Assembly (NCBI GenBank): GCA_024364805.1 | Contig: CM044509.1 | Span: 61,840,034-61,866,972 of the forward strand | Reading direction: 5' to 3' | DNA from: Euprymna scolopes | Taxonomy: Eukaryota > Mollusca > Cephalopoda > Sepiida > Sepiolidae | DNA: 26,939 nt | Part shown: positions 1 through 9,117 of the stretch, piece by piece | Position numbering within the stretch: position 1 is the first letter of the stretch | Layout of the letters: each line of letters opens with the position of its first letter | The notes under the pieces: generated by a model | What the model saw: only the letters and a program-made list of their open reading frames with translations | What the model was told of the DNA's origin: nothing | Databases searched by the model: none | Position numbers and translations under genes: made by a program

Positions 1-540
1 CAACATAAGCTGTACAAACTATTCAACAGAAACACAATTATGGTCAGCTATTCCACCACTCCATTATTAAAAAAGATCATCGTAAAGGAATGCAATGAAA
101 ATGAAATTGCGGACTGCTCTTGCAGATCCAGGGAAGAATGCCAATTAGAGGGAAACTGCATGGTGAAAGCCCTCTTTACGAAGCGACACTCACACACCAG
201 GCTAAAGATACACCAGAAATATATATAGGCATGAGGAAAGGGGCGTTTAAACAGAGATTTTACATGCACAACTGGGCAAAAACAAGGATAAAGACAGCAT
301 TAGCCGCCCGAGTATGGCAGCTAAAAGACAACGGAACACCATTTAGCATTAAATGGAGGATCATAGAGAGAAGACCACCATACTCACCAACCTCAAAACG
401 GTGCCAACTTTATGGTGCGGAGAAATACCACATTATAAAGACTATTAATGGCCCTCAAAAAACCTGTTTGAACGTAAGCAGTGAGGACCTCAAAGCCTGT
501 TTGCGTAGGAGACAAGCGCTACTAATAAAATTGGAGGACC
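1..540 (+). mobile_element. Penelope-like element, 3' coding remnant with GIY-YIG domain (fossil)
   Basis: The translated frames show the C-terminal part of a Penelope-like retroelement polyprotein. First comes the stretch LYKLFNRNTIMVSYS, which resembles the usual linker after the reverse transcriptase (family form close to LHKxFNRNTxKVSYSC). Next is a cysteine-rich knuckle, DCSCRSREECQLEGNC. Then follows the GIY-YIG endonuclease core: EIYIG, an arginine nearby (KQRF), the WQLKDNGTPFSIKWRI segment, and SKRCQLYGAEKYHI, which matches the family's SKRCNLCxxEKxxI. GIY-YIG nucleases nick the target DNA for retrotransposition. The reverse transcriptase itself would lie upstream, outside the window. 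The copy is broken and old. It has no known link to the host gene on the other strand. Recognition is from remembered family motifs, not a database search. Confidence 0.75.
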
Positions 541-1320
541 GAACAATAAACGAAGACCCAACCTACAGGAATTTCTTGAAGAATACTCTAGATGCAGTCA
601 ACTTTACGCATAAATTAGTAAAGTGTAATGGACATTTAGGAAATTGTAAGTATAAATATTAAGTATAAAAATTTAGTATAAAAATGAAGAATATTATGTC
701 TACCTTAAAGAACACAACACATATATAGAAGACTTAGAAATTAAATAGCGTGCACACCTACCCTCAACTATTTAAAATATTTAAAACAAAAAAGGATAAA
801 AAAATAAATAAGATAGATTAATTACCTCCGTTGGACCAACTGAAACATTGATTATCTCCCCTTAACGGGAAAAAGGAAGGGAAATTAATGATAAATTAAT
901 TATCTCCCTTGGACTAGCTAAATTTAACGGAAGGCAGACCGGAAACCATGCAAAAACAGAACAGTACATATTTTACTAAAAAGCATTAAATAAAAATTTT
1001 AAAAATTAGAAAATTGATATTAGAATAAAATAAAATATACGGAGATAGGAATAAGCATAGTTAAATAATAATGAACATCATTATATAAAAAATAAATGCG
1101 GGCCTGAATCTTTCCCCCGGACAGAACCAACATGGCTGACGAGAGCCGAACATCGTTTACGTGTTACCATTAACTGGTTCCCATTATATAGGGCTTGAAA
1201 CCGACGGTACCAATGTTTTCTGAACTTCTGTACAATTAAATAAATAAATATTAAGCTCTTATATCGAAAAAGTGTTTCTTTGTAATCGAGCCCTTTGTCG
1301 GAATTCTTTCGCCCAAAAAC
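541..1320. other. AT-rich non-coding stretch, no gene seen
   Basis: The first part may be the 3' untranslated end of the Penelope-like fossil. A short direct repeat, attatctcccyt with nearby ttggac, occurs at about 850 and 900. No exon with plausible splice borders or an EGF or mucin pattern is seen on either strand. Confidence 0.5.
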
Positions 1321-1324
1321 AGTA

Positions 1325-1329
<5 letters not shown>

Positions 1330-1395
<66 letters not shown>
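1330..1395. repeat. (TA)n microsatellite
   Basis: An almost uninterrupted TA run sits just outside the left border of duplication copy A. A second TA run (4937-4958) sits at the same place before copy B, so TA tracts mark both borders. Confidence 0.95.
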
Positions 1396-1403
<8 letters not shown>

Positions 1404-1457
1404 GCATATATTTCTTTTCAGCAATAGTTAATACAAAAATAACAATAAATTATTTAC

Positions 1458-1613
1458 CTGTTGGCGTCGTGATTGGTGGTGGAACGCTGGTTACTATATT
1501 AGGTGTCAGGGTGGGTGGTATGGTTGTGGGAATGCTATATCTGCTAAAATGAGTAGTGGGTTCAGTGGTAGGAACGGTTGTTGGTTGAGTGGTAGGGATG
1601 GTTGTGGGGGTTT
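1458..1613 (-). CDS. Mucin-like Thr/Pro-rich exon A of the EGF/mucin gene
   Basis: On the minus strand an acceptor (aacaaaag) precedes 156 bases that read open in phase 1 and end at CCAACAG followed by gtaaat. The 52 codons hold about 19 Thr and 13 Pro, arranged as PTTx tetrads (IPTTQPTTVPTTEPTT), then an SRYSIPTT segment and a Pro-rich end (VPPPITTPT). Such tracts in animal secreted and membrane proteins carry dense O-glycans and form stiff stalks. There is no cysteine and no globular domain. The exon is a clear paralogue of 5004-5147, with the same order of motifs and the same phase, as expected from the tandem duplication. If exon B is spliced directly to this one, the split codon is GAA (Glu). 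No transcript evidence is available here. Confidence 0.75.
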
Positions 1614-1849
1614 CTTTTGTTAAAAATAAAATAACATAAAATATATCAAATGATTACACGCTGTACGTAATATATGACTTTTGAATAATAGGTGAGTAGA
1701 CCAATTATTTTATATTTTAGCTAAGTCTAGGTAAAGTGCTTCGAACATTACAGGAACAATTTGCTGTTCTCATGTTAAATTATTATTATTTCAATTAAAA
1801 TAATTCATTTTATAAGTACTGCGAGATTTATAAAACAAGGCTTACAGTG

Positions 1850-2040
1850 AGATTTGTTAACGAATAGTTAATGATTTGTTAATAATTGTTCAACAATTAG
1901 TAAATGATATGTCGATTATTTTTCAATGATTGGTAAGGGATTTATCAATAATTGCGTATTTTTCTGTGATAAGTTAATAATTTGGTAATATTTTGTCGAT
2001 AATTGTTTAATTATTTTTCAATAATTTTTTATGATTGTTT
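1850..2040. repeat. 11-bp minisatellite, block 1
   Basis: Degenerate head-to-tail units near ATGATTTGTCA (variants ataattgttca, atgattggtaa, atttggtaata). The motif tttggtaatattttgtcgat at 1981-2000 is the unoccupied version of the mariner target in copy B. Confidence 0.8.
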
Positions 2041-3797
2041 TTTTTTAATTACATTTTCATCCCAAACAAGGCACATTGGCACTATGAAGTAGGAGGCTAC
2101 TATTAGGGACCTAAGTTGCAGGGGTACTATGTAGGGAGTTTAGCAGCAAGATGTCTGTTCACATTACACTTGAACTTCTGCATGTTAGTACAGTTGGGGA
2201 AGCAGGAAACCGGAGGAGAATTCCAAAGTCTTGCAGTTCTGGGGAAGAAGCTATTAGAGTAAAAGGCTTTCTTACATATAGGGATCGCAACTGTGTAAGG
2301 GTGGGACTTTGCAGTTTGTCGGGTTTGTCGGGGGTATTTTTGTCGAGGGGGTACAAGTGCTTGTAGTTCGTCAAAATATCCACCATTAAAGTATTTGTAA
2401 AACAGGCAGAGGGATGCAACATTTCGTCGGTGGGACAGGGACTTAAGTTAAGATGACAGTTCGGTACCTATTAGATTGGTGACTCTCTTTTGGACCCTGT
2501 CCAGGAGTGAGAGACTAGTAGCAGATGCACCAGCTCAAATGTGACAGCAATACTCCATACATGGGCGAATGGTGACTTTGTAGAGGTAGAGGATACTTTC
2601 CAGCGTAAGTAACTTCCCAGCACGATAGGAAGAAACCACTTTCTTTGCAGCAGCCTTACCAATGATATAAATGTATCTATTCCGACTCATGTTGCCTGTG
2701 AACGTTAAGCCAAGGAGCTTCAACAAAGTGCTCTCAAGTAAAATATCTCTAGCCATAGCTTTTGGTGGTTGGTAAGATTTCATGTAATTATTAAAGGAAA
2801 CTAGCTTTGTCTTGTCAGCGTTGAACGTTACCATCCATTTATGACCCCATTCCACTACACTGAAGATCTTCCTCTAAGGTTTCGGCCATTACCTTAGATA
2901 TGTGCTCATTAGTTTTCCACACGTGATATCGTCAGCAAATATACCCATCTCAGAGACAATTTTATCAGGTAAGTCGTTTATGAATATCAGAAATAATAAA
3001 GGTCCAAGGATCGATCCCTGAGATACACCCGCATTTATATAAGATTTTTTGGACATACGTTCATCGAGGAGAACCTGGATTCTTATCTCATTTAAGAAGG
3101 ATCTAATTATGCTAAGCATTCGTCCAGTAATACCATAGGATTTTATTTTCATGAGAAGACCATCGTGTCATACCCTGTCAAATGCCTTAGATATATCAAG
3201 GGTTACTGATCTCCCCTCCGCTACCTCATCCAGTGCTTGGCATGAACGTACAGAGATTACAGTTAGAAAATATTTAATAGAACAGGCTTCCCTAAATCCA
3301 TATTGGTGGTCAGACAGAAGGTTAGCAGCTGTAAGGTGGTGGACAAGAGCTTGATTAATTAAGGACTCAAATATTTTGGCGAAAAGAGGGAGGAGGCTAA
3401 TTGGGCGATAATTAAATGGGCCAGTCCTTTCGCCAGAGTTTTTGTAAACTGGTACCACAGAAGCAGTTTTCCAGCATGCAGGAAAGCAAGATTCGTTAAG
3501 GAGTTTATTCAAGAGTTTAGAGAGCGACCTCAGCGGGGCATTTTTGTAATAACACAGCCGGGATGAGGTCAGGTCCACATGCGTTTGAGGTGTCTAGGTT
3601 TTTTTATCATATCATGTACTTGGGAAGGCGTGATCTTCAAATAATCTAGTGAGGTTTCTGTCCACAGAGGAATATCAGGGAGGGAATGGCTTGCGGTGCC
3701 CAAAGTAGAGTTTAAGGCAAACTGACGGGTAAGCATGTTAGCTTTCTCAGTTGCTGTGCAAGCAACCTCGTGATTGTTTGATAGTAGGGGAGGGGGT
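2041..3797 (-). mobile_element. Jockey/CR1-group LINE, family A, 5'-truncated
   Basis: A non-LTR retrotransposon reading right to left. Its 3' end has an A-rich tail (rc of ttttttaattacattttcat) set against minisatellite DNA, and its 5' end stops near 3797 in the linker between endonuclease and reverse transcriptase. The flanking words ttgtt at both ends may be a short target duplication. Copy B of the duplication carries the uninterrupted sequence (gattgttcaaggg near 6900), so insertion came after the duplication. A related, shorter copy lies at about 16757-17590 with the same 3' end (rc shares aatgtgcyttgtttggg). The assignment to the Jockey/CR1 group rests on RT motifs; the exact clade is not resolved. 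Confidence 0.85.
2127..3790 (-). pseudogene. LINE reverse transcriptase ORF2 remnant, family A
   Basis: Three main open pieces in different frames cover the protein. Region 3578-3168 holds SVVPVYKNSGERTGPFNYRP, LLSDHQYGFREA and DISKAFDRV. Region 3152-2889 holds the primer-grip region GVSQGSILGPLLFL and the catalytic box FADD (usually YADD, so Phe is a tolerated change). Region 2855-2535 is the thumb (MVTFNADKTKLVSFNN) ending at RPCMEYCCHI. The C-terminal end reads VPPRQKYPRQTRQT and then ARLWNSPPVSCFPNC, and stops at 2129-2127. Changes of frame between the pieces show it cannot make a single protein. The RT catalytic Asp pair is still present. Confidence 0.85.
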
Positions 3798-3799
3798 TG

Positions 3800-4100
3800 T
3801 TCAAGACTTTGTCAGTTATTGGTTTCATATACGCCAATGATCTGTTGATAATTGTTAAATTATTTCGAGATCATTTGTCCATATTTTATAAGCTATTGAT
3901 TTCTTTATTATTTTCTATAACTATACAATGATAGTTCAGTGATTTTCCGTGATGTATAAATGATTAGTTTATTATTTGTTTATGATTAGTAATAATTTGT
4001 CAATGACAAGTCAATGACTGCTTAATATTTGGGCAATGATTTGTCAATAATTTATTCAGTACTTATTTATCATTTATTTGTTATTTGCTCTGTAATTACA
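3800..4100. repeat. 11-bp minisatellite, block 2
   Basis: Units such as atgatctgttg, ataattgttaa, ataatttgtca and atgacaagtca continue the array after the LINE. The segment pairs with 6890-7150 in copy B. Confidence 0.8.
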
Positions 4101-4197
4101 TTGACTTTCATGAATTAAAGATTGGTATTAATAAAAGTGAAATATAATTGAAAAAACACATATTTCCATAGAAATATACACGCATGTATATATTTAT

Positions 4198-4213
4198 ATT
4201 AATATATATATAC

Positions 4214-4258
<45 letters not shown>
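4198..4258. repeat. (TA)n microsatellite with ACATATAT variants
   Basis: TA-rich tract interrupted by single C bases. Longer open frames read through it only because TA repeats lack stops in some frames. Confidence 0.9.
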
Positions 4259-4259
<1 letters not shown>

Positions 4260-4342
4260 CTTGTGTAAGAGCAGGGCTGGTCTGGAGAGCCACCTTCGTT
4301 CGCCCAGAAAATAGGAATTGATGCATCTTGATAACATCTCCA

Positions 4343-4425
4343 CATGTATATATGTGTGTGTGTGTGTGTGTATAAGTGTATATATGTGTATATAATTATA
4401 AAAAATATATGTGTATATAATTATA
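4343..4425. repeat. (TG)n and TA-rich microsatellite
   Basis: About eleven TG units followed by a short duplicated word, tatgtgtatataattataaaa, shortened here to its core atgtgtatataattataa, at about 4384 and 4409. Confidence 0.85.
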
Positions 4426-4479
4426 AAAAAATATTTTCAAAAATTCAAAAAAAATTTTTCCTTGTACACATTTTTGTCA

Positions 4480-4880
4480 ATTATTCCATGGATTCCTGCC
4501 TTTGGATTATTATGGACCATCTTCTTCCATTTACGGGATTTCCTTGGATTTTACTTTCACAATTGGAAATTCTTTTAACTTTCTTGCAGTTTTACATTTG
4601 GATTTTACCGTCACTGGATTTTTTATCTTCCACCGGACTATCCATTCATGTGTAATCACCTTTTTCTTCACCATATTCCCTCTGCTTAACTTTTTTTTTG
4701 TCTTCAAGTAAGATCTTTGATTTACTTGTTGTTTCATCAAATACTTCTGCATGCAAAATCCGATCCAGCATTTTGCTAATTCCTACCTTCTGATGAGAAA
4801 GAAAGTATTTCTTCGAAACTCCGCGGATTAAGGACTATCCATTTATCTAGTGTTTCCTTTTCAGATTTAATATGTTTTTA
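4480..4880 (+). mobile_element. Penelope-like non-coding terminal region (fossil)
   Basis: The stretch repeats a T-rich theme, ttggatttt, ending in a hairpin motif CTGATGAG...CGAAACTCCG, then ggactatcc. This style (TGGATTTT-rich leader, then a CTGAnGA-hairpin-CGAAAC box) is what I recall from the pseudo-terminal repeats of Penelope-like elements in molluscs. It holds no open frame of note. It separates the two duplication copies and lies on the same strand as the GIY-YIG fossil at 1-540, but I cannot show that both came from one insertion. Confidence 0.5.
4786..4833 (+). ncRNA. Candidate type I hammerhead ribozyme
   Basis: In hammerhead order: stem I strand CCTT (4786-4789); core CTGATGA (4790-4796); stem II, G4797 to C4814, pairing GAA-GAAA with TTTC-TTC around a GTA loop and leaving one bulged A; core GAAA (4815-4818); a short stem III (TCC 4820-4822 with GGA 4825-4827, GC loop, plus A4818-T4828 beside an unpaired C); T4829 as the nucleotide 5' of the predicted cut; and AAGG (4830-4833), which pairs exactly with CCTT. 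All invariant core bases are present. Type I hammerheads with very short stem III are known from Penelope-like elements and retrozymes, which fits the setting. The unpaired C in stem III suggests some decay, and activity is unproven. Confidence 0.55.
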
Positions 4881-4936
4881 ACTCATTTCAAAGTGTTTTT
4901 AACATATTTTATTAACTGTTTGCTCACATATATACA

Positions 4937-4958
4937 TATATATATATATATATATATT
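4937..4958. repeat. (TA)n microsatellite before copy B
   Basis: Short TA run at the same relative place as the tract before copy A. Confidence 0.85.
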
Positions 4959-5003
4959 TCTTTTCAGCAATAGTTAATATAAAAATAGCAATAAATTATT
5001 TAC

Positions 5004-5147
5004 CTGTTGGCGTCGAGGTTGGTGGTAGAACGCTGGTTGGTATGGTTGTTGGTATGGTTGTGGGAATGGTATATCTGCTTAAATAAGTAGTGGGTATAGT
5101 GGTAGGAACGGTTGTTGGTTGAGTGGTAGGGATGGTTGTAGATTTTG
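5004..5147 (-). CDS. Mucin-like Thr/Pro-rich exon B of the EGF/mucin gene
   Basis: A minus-strand exon of 144 bases with acceptor aacaatag and donor CCAACAG followed by gtaaat, open in phase 1. Its 48 codons carry about 19 Thr and 10 Pro: STTIPTTQPTTVPTTIPTT, then SRYTIPTTIPTTIPTS and PPTSTPT. It lacks cysteine. Compared with exon A (1458-1613) it has more regular IPTT units in the middle and is four codons shorter, a pattern typical of unit gain and loss in mucin repeats. It would follow the EGF exon at 14444-14548 after a 9.3 kb intron, giving split codon GCA (Ala) if joined directly. The likely role is an O-glycosylated spacer outside the cell. Confidence 0.75.
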
Positions 5148-5399
5148 CTATTGTTAACAATAAAATAACATAAAATATATCAAATGATTACACACTGTAC
5201 GTAATATATGATTTTAAATAATAGAAGAGTAAACCATTTTTTTTCTTTTAGTTAAGGCTATGTACAGTGTTCGAACATTAAGGAACAGTTGCAGACGATA
5301 GTTCAGCAACATAATTTTTTCTCTCTCAGATTAAATTATTATTATTACTATTTAAAAATAATTAATTTTATTAACATTGCGAGGTTTATAAAACACGCC

Positions 5400-5563
5400 T
5401 TACAATAATGCTTTGTTAAAGATTAATTAATTATTTGCTGATAATTGCCCAACAATTGGTAAATGATCGGTCAATTATTTTTCGATGATTGGTCCAAGGT
5501 TTTCAATAACTATTTATTGACTGGTCAATTATGTGTCAAGGATAAATTAATAATTTGGTAATA
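5400..5563. repeat. 11-bp minisatellite, block 3
   Basis: Units read in register: ataattgccca, acaattggtaa, atgatcggtca, attatttttcg, atgattggtcc, attatgtgtca, ataatttggta. The period of 11 is clear by eye. Confidence 0.85.
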
Positions 5564-6850
5564 CGAGGGGACCGCAATAAGTAATGCCCCTGACCCACTT
5601 AAAGCTGGCTGATCTAGCTGAAGATTTGCATGTGCCATGATTTATATATCTACGGGTTATGTGGCAAATTACAACTCTGAACTAATTGTGGTATCTGTTT
5701 TACAGGTGTTTGAACTGAGTCAGGTGTGAAATGAAGCCTGTTGAATGTCGAGCTGTGATCCGGTTTTTGTATTTGAAAGGACGCAAACCACATGAGACGT
5801 TAGATGAAATGAAAGAAACTTATGATAATAATGCCCTATCATATGACCTTGTAAAACGCTGGCATCGTGAATTCAAACATGGCCGGACGTCTGTGGAAAC
5901 AGCTCACAGACCTGGTCGTCCCCCTTCTGCCATTTAGGAGACATCTACCCGTCAAGTTGAGGCTGGCATTTTGGAAGATCGGCGCATGACTATTCGCCAA
6001 ATAGCCCAAGATGTCAAGATTAGTACAGGGGCTGTGGAAACTATCATTCATGACCATTTGCATATGCATAAGGTGTCTGCCAGATGGATTCCGAGGTTGC
6101 TCACACTATTTCGGAAGCGAAAACGCGTCGGGTGCTCGAGGATGAATTTGGAGATGTGCCAAGAAGATGAGTCAAAGTTTTTCAAAAGACTGATTACACA
6201 GGATGAAACCTGAGTCCATCACTATGATCTAAAGACCAAAGTCCAGTCAATGCAATGGAAGCACTTGGACTCCCCACCTCCAAAAGAAGCAAGGGTGCAG
6301 CCCTCCGATGGCAAGGTAATACTCAGTCTTCTGGGACTAGGATGGAGTAGTGATGACAGATTTCCTGGCAAAAGGTAACACAATTACAGGAGCCTATTAT
6401 GCTTCACTTTTGAGGGAATTAAGGGAAGCTATCAAAATCAAGAGGCGGGGCAAGATCAGCAAAACACTCCTTCTGCAGGACAACGCTCCGGTCCACAACT
6501 CGCATGTGGCCAGATCAGAAGCACAGGCGTGTGGTTATGAAACCCTTCCCCATTCTCCCTACTCTCCTAAACTTGCACCCTCTGACTTTCTCCTCTTGCA
6601 AGCCATGAAGTGTTTTTGAAAGGAAAGCATTTCCCAGATGATGCAGCCTTGATTTCTGAAGTCACGTCGTGGTTGGAGGACCAACCTGGGGTGTTCTACA
6701 AAAACGGTCTCCAGAGCTGAATCAAACGATGGGAGAAATGCATAACTCTGGGTGGTTCCTATGTAGAGAAAGACTAATAAGTGTACCAAGTTTAGTTGCT
6801 CTACTACTATGGGAAATGGGTTAGGGGCATTATTTATTGCACGGCCCTCG
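5564..6850 (+). mobile_element. mariner element, about 1287 bp, with TA target duplication
   Basis: Terminal inverted repeats: left CGAGGGGACCGCAATAAG, right reading inward CGAGGGCCGTGCAATAAA, both continuing with TAATGCCCC. A TA dinucleotide flanks each end, the standard mariner target duplication. The length is typical of an intact mariner. The matching empty site survives in copy A at 1981-2000 (ttggtaatattttgtc), which fixes both ends and shows that insertion followed the duplication. The coding region is decayed, so the element is not autonomous, but its ends are complete. Confidence 0.95.
5731..6777 (+). pseudogene. mariner transposase, D,D34D, decayed
   Basis: Starts at ATG 5731 with the N-terminal helix-turn-helix region (ECRAVIRFLYLKGRKPHE, WHREFKHGRTSVE, RPGRPP), then the second HTH (ILEDRRMTIRQIAQDVKIST). 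The catalytic core follows: first Asp in LITQDET next to VHHYD, second Asp in LLLQDNAPVHNSHVA, third in YSPKLAPSDF. Exactly 34 residues separate the second and third Asp, the mariner D,D34D signature. The protein would end at 6775-6777, about 348 residues, the family length. Breaks seen: stop at 5935-5937; stop at 6210-6212 replacing the Trp of the usual WVHHYDP; a frame change between about 6315 and 6350; stops at 6617-6619 and 6718-6720. The subfamily is not resolved. Confidence 0.92.
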
Positions 6851-6852
6851 TA

Positions 6853-7455
6853 TTTTGTCAATAACTGTTTAATGATTTTTCAATTATTTGAAGATGATTG
6901 TTCAAGGGTTTGTCACTTATTGGTCTCATGTACGTCAATGATTTATCGATAATTGTTAAATGTTTTGTAGATCATTTGTCGATCATTTACTTATTGATTT
7001 CTTTATCATTTACTATAACTGTACTACGATAGCTCAATGGCTTTCCGTGATGGATAAATGATTAGTTAATTATTTGTTTATGATTAGTAATAATTTGTCA
7101 ATGACAAGTCAATGACTGTTTAATATTTGGTCAATGATTTGTCAATAATTGGCCAATCATTTACCTGTACCTGCTCTATGATTTCTCAATGATTACTCAG
7201 GGATTTGTTACTTGTAAACGATTTAAAAATTGTTCAATTACTGATCAATAGTTTCGCAATTATACATCAAGGATTCTTCAATGATTGATCAAGATTTGAC
7301 AATATTCTGTGTATGATTAGTAAATTATTAGTCAATGATTCGATATAATTTGTCCGTGATTGTTCAATTATTTATTAAGTCTTACTTAATTTTTGTTCAA
7401 TTTAACTCTCTGTCAATGTTTCCCAGCGATTTGTCTATGATTTATATTATCATTG
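6853..7455. repeat. 11-bp minisatellite, block 4 (longest)
   Basis: About 50 degenerate units, many in perfect 11-base register: atgatttgtca, ataattggcca, atgatttctca, atgattactca, aggattcttca, atgattgatca. Only its first part, up to about 7190, is matched in duplication copy A. Confidence 0.85.
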
Positions 7456-7605
7456 ACGGGGAGGGGGTACCCGGCGTTGCTCGGGTGTTGAGAAGTGGTA
7501 CAGAAAGGCTAATAAGCAACCCAGCCCTAAAAATAGTTTCCATCGAGCGTTTATTTGTGTGAGCACAAAGAAACACACGAAAGAATTAACTAATTTCTAA
7601 AAAAA
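7456..7605. repeat. Interspersed repeat with CGGCGTTGCTCGGGTG landmark
   Basis: The words aaggctaataagcaacccag, ccctaaaaatagttt and atcgagyg recur at 12765-12900, and the GC-rich landmark recurs at 13257 and, inverted, at 18817. It replaces minisatellite sequence abruptly at 7456. The class is unknown; a SINE or the end of a LINE is possible. No coding potential. Confidence 0.6.
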
Positions 7606-7757
7606 AAAGACAGAGAGAGAGAGAGAGAAAGAAAGAGATAGATAGAGAGGGAGAGAGAGAAAGAGATAGAGATAGATAGATAGATAGATAGAGATAGATA
7701 GATCGAGAAATAGATAGATAGATAGATAGAGATAGATAGAGAGGGATAGAGAGATAG

Positions 7758-7788
<31 letters not shown>

Positions 7789-7995
7789 GATAGATAGATA
7801 TAGAGATAGATAGATAGATAGATAGATAGTTAGCTATTTAGTTAGATAGATAGATAGATAGAGAGATAGATAGATAGATAGATAGATATATAAATAGAGA
7901 TAGCCAGATTGAGAAATAGATAGAGAGAGATAGAGAGGGATAGAGAGAAAGAGGGATAGAGAGAAAGATACAGATAGATAGATAGAGAGAGAGAG
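7606..7995. repeat. (GATA)n / (GA)n compound microsatellite
   Basis: About 390 bases of GATA, GAGA and GAAA units with scattered changes. Minus-strand frames through it give only Ser/Ile/Tyr/Leu repeats and are not genes. Confidence 0.95.
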
Positions 7996-8149
7996 TACTT
8001 CTTGCGTGTCCAGCTAAGAGCATAGCTGTATATAAAAAGAGGCACAAGAAAAATATTTTTGTTGTTTTTTTTTCAGAGGGGAAGGGAGGAAGAAAAAGAA
8101 AGCAGAACAACTCGAGTAATACTATTTCCCCTTCACCACTTTTGACTTT

Positions 8150-8240
8150 ACATATATTCAAATGAGAGCGGAAGAGTACCCATGCAATTACGAGTTCGTA
8201 AGTCGCCGCGCGCCCGACGATTAAACCGTTATTTTTTTAT
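8150..8240. repeat. Short repeat shared with 12870-13010
   Basis: Contains gagtacccatgcaattac (found again near 12873, and inverted near 12915) and cgcgcgcccgacgattaaac, whose reverse complement form recurs at 12977-12997. It is part of the same interspersed family as 7456-7605. Confidence 0.5.
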
Positions 8241-8994
8241 TATGTTAGATAATAACTTTGGTAAAAGTTAAATTGGTTGTTATCGATCTATCTATCTGTC
8301 TATCTATTTATATATCTATCCAATGATATTGCTAAAATAGTTTATATTGGGAGTTATTTATTGTTTATGGAATAAAGTATTGCAATGGGTTTTAGCGGAA
8401 GATGTTTATATAAATTAGCTAGGTAAAAAAACGACATTGGGGAGGAATACGTGGAAAGGTTGCACGGGAGATAGTGTGTTTTTTTAATGATGACGTCACT
8501 GAACTGAGGTCAAGAGGTCGGGAAGGTTAGAAGAAAGGAGTAGAGTTTGAGTTTGGTCAACAAAAGTACTTCAAACCAGGAAGCGAGGCTGGGAACAACA
8601 AGCATCTAAACATGTAAGGCAGACAATCCTATAGACCATTTGAGACAGCTGAAATAAATTTATATTTAAAAAATATAACGTTTTGTTCTGTGGTTTTACA
8701 AAAGAAGGAAGAAAAGAGGTTCCAATTGGTTATGGTGTTGGTCATTTCATGTTTCATCACGGAGTCCAGAAGTAAATATAGAAGAAATCTTGAAGAAAGA
8801 AAGGTATTAATTACATATTATTCTTCTTATGAAAATTATACCTTTAGGTAAATATGAATTGTAATATATACCCGTGTGATAACATGACTCAGTTTATTCG
8901 TCGATATCATATCCTCTGTCTAAACAACAATACATGAAATTTATACGTCTATAACAAGTGTCGTTATAAGATCGATATCTCTCACCCACGATAC
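8241..8994. other. Unassigned intronic sequence with a small TATC microsatellite
   Basis: A TATC/TGTC run at 8286-8320 is the reverse complement of the GATA block upstream. The rest has a moderately GC-rich part (8430-8640) with a TGACGTCA palindrome at 8492-8499. No open frame or splice-bounded exon is convincing. Confidence 0.5.
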
Positions 8995-9117
8995 AAAAAT
9001 TCGTCAATAATTAAACTATTTGTCACTGAATAGTCACTGATTTATCAATAATTGCTCAAAAGTTTGTTTGTGATTCATTAATGATTTGTAAATTATAGAT
9101 CAATGATTGCTTTAATT
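8995..9117. repeat. 11-bp minisatellite, block 5
   Basis: Units ctgatttatca, ataattgctca, gtgattcatta and atgattgcttt. The block ends sharply where the LINE family B sequence begins. Confidence 0.75.

Larger units (their letters stand above)
1403..4100. repeat. Tandem duplication copy A (mucin exon plus intron flank, LINE inside)
   Basis: From the motif tttcttttcagcaatagtta near 1408 this segment parallels 4952-7190 almost base for base: mucin exon, splice sites, then the 11-bp minisatellite intron. After removal of the LINE at 2041-3797, about 0.94 kb remains, compared with about 0.95 kb in copy B after removal of its mariner. The match is still good at 3960-4050 (motif taataatttgtcaatgacaa in both) and fades near 4100. 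Confidence 0.85.
4952..7190. repeat. Tandem duplication copy B (mucin exon plus intron flank, mariner inside)
   Basis: Parallels 1403-4100: same cagcaatagttaata lead-in, same mucin exon, same intron words such as ataacataaaatatatcaaa and tacgtaatatatga, and the same minisatellite order. The mariner at 5564-6850 is unique to this copy. Small differences throughout show that the duplication is not brand new. Confidence 0.85.

Noticed and set aside
3151-3354. Plus-strand frame of 67 codons
   Set aside because: It is antisense to the LINE reverse transcriptase region that reads clearly on the minus strand.
7838-8161. Ser/Leu/Ile/Tyr-repeat frames on the minus strand
   Set aside because: They read through the GATA/GA microsatellite and have no non-repeat domain.
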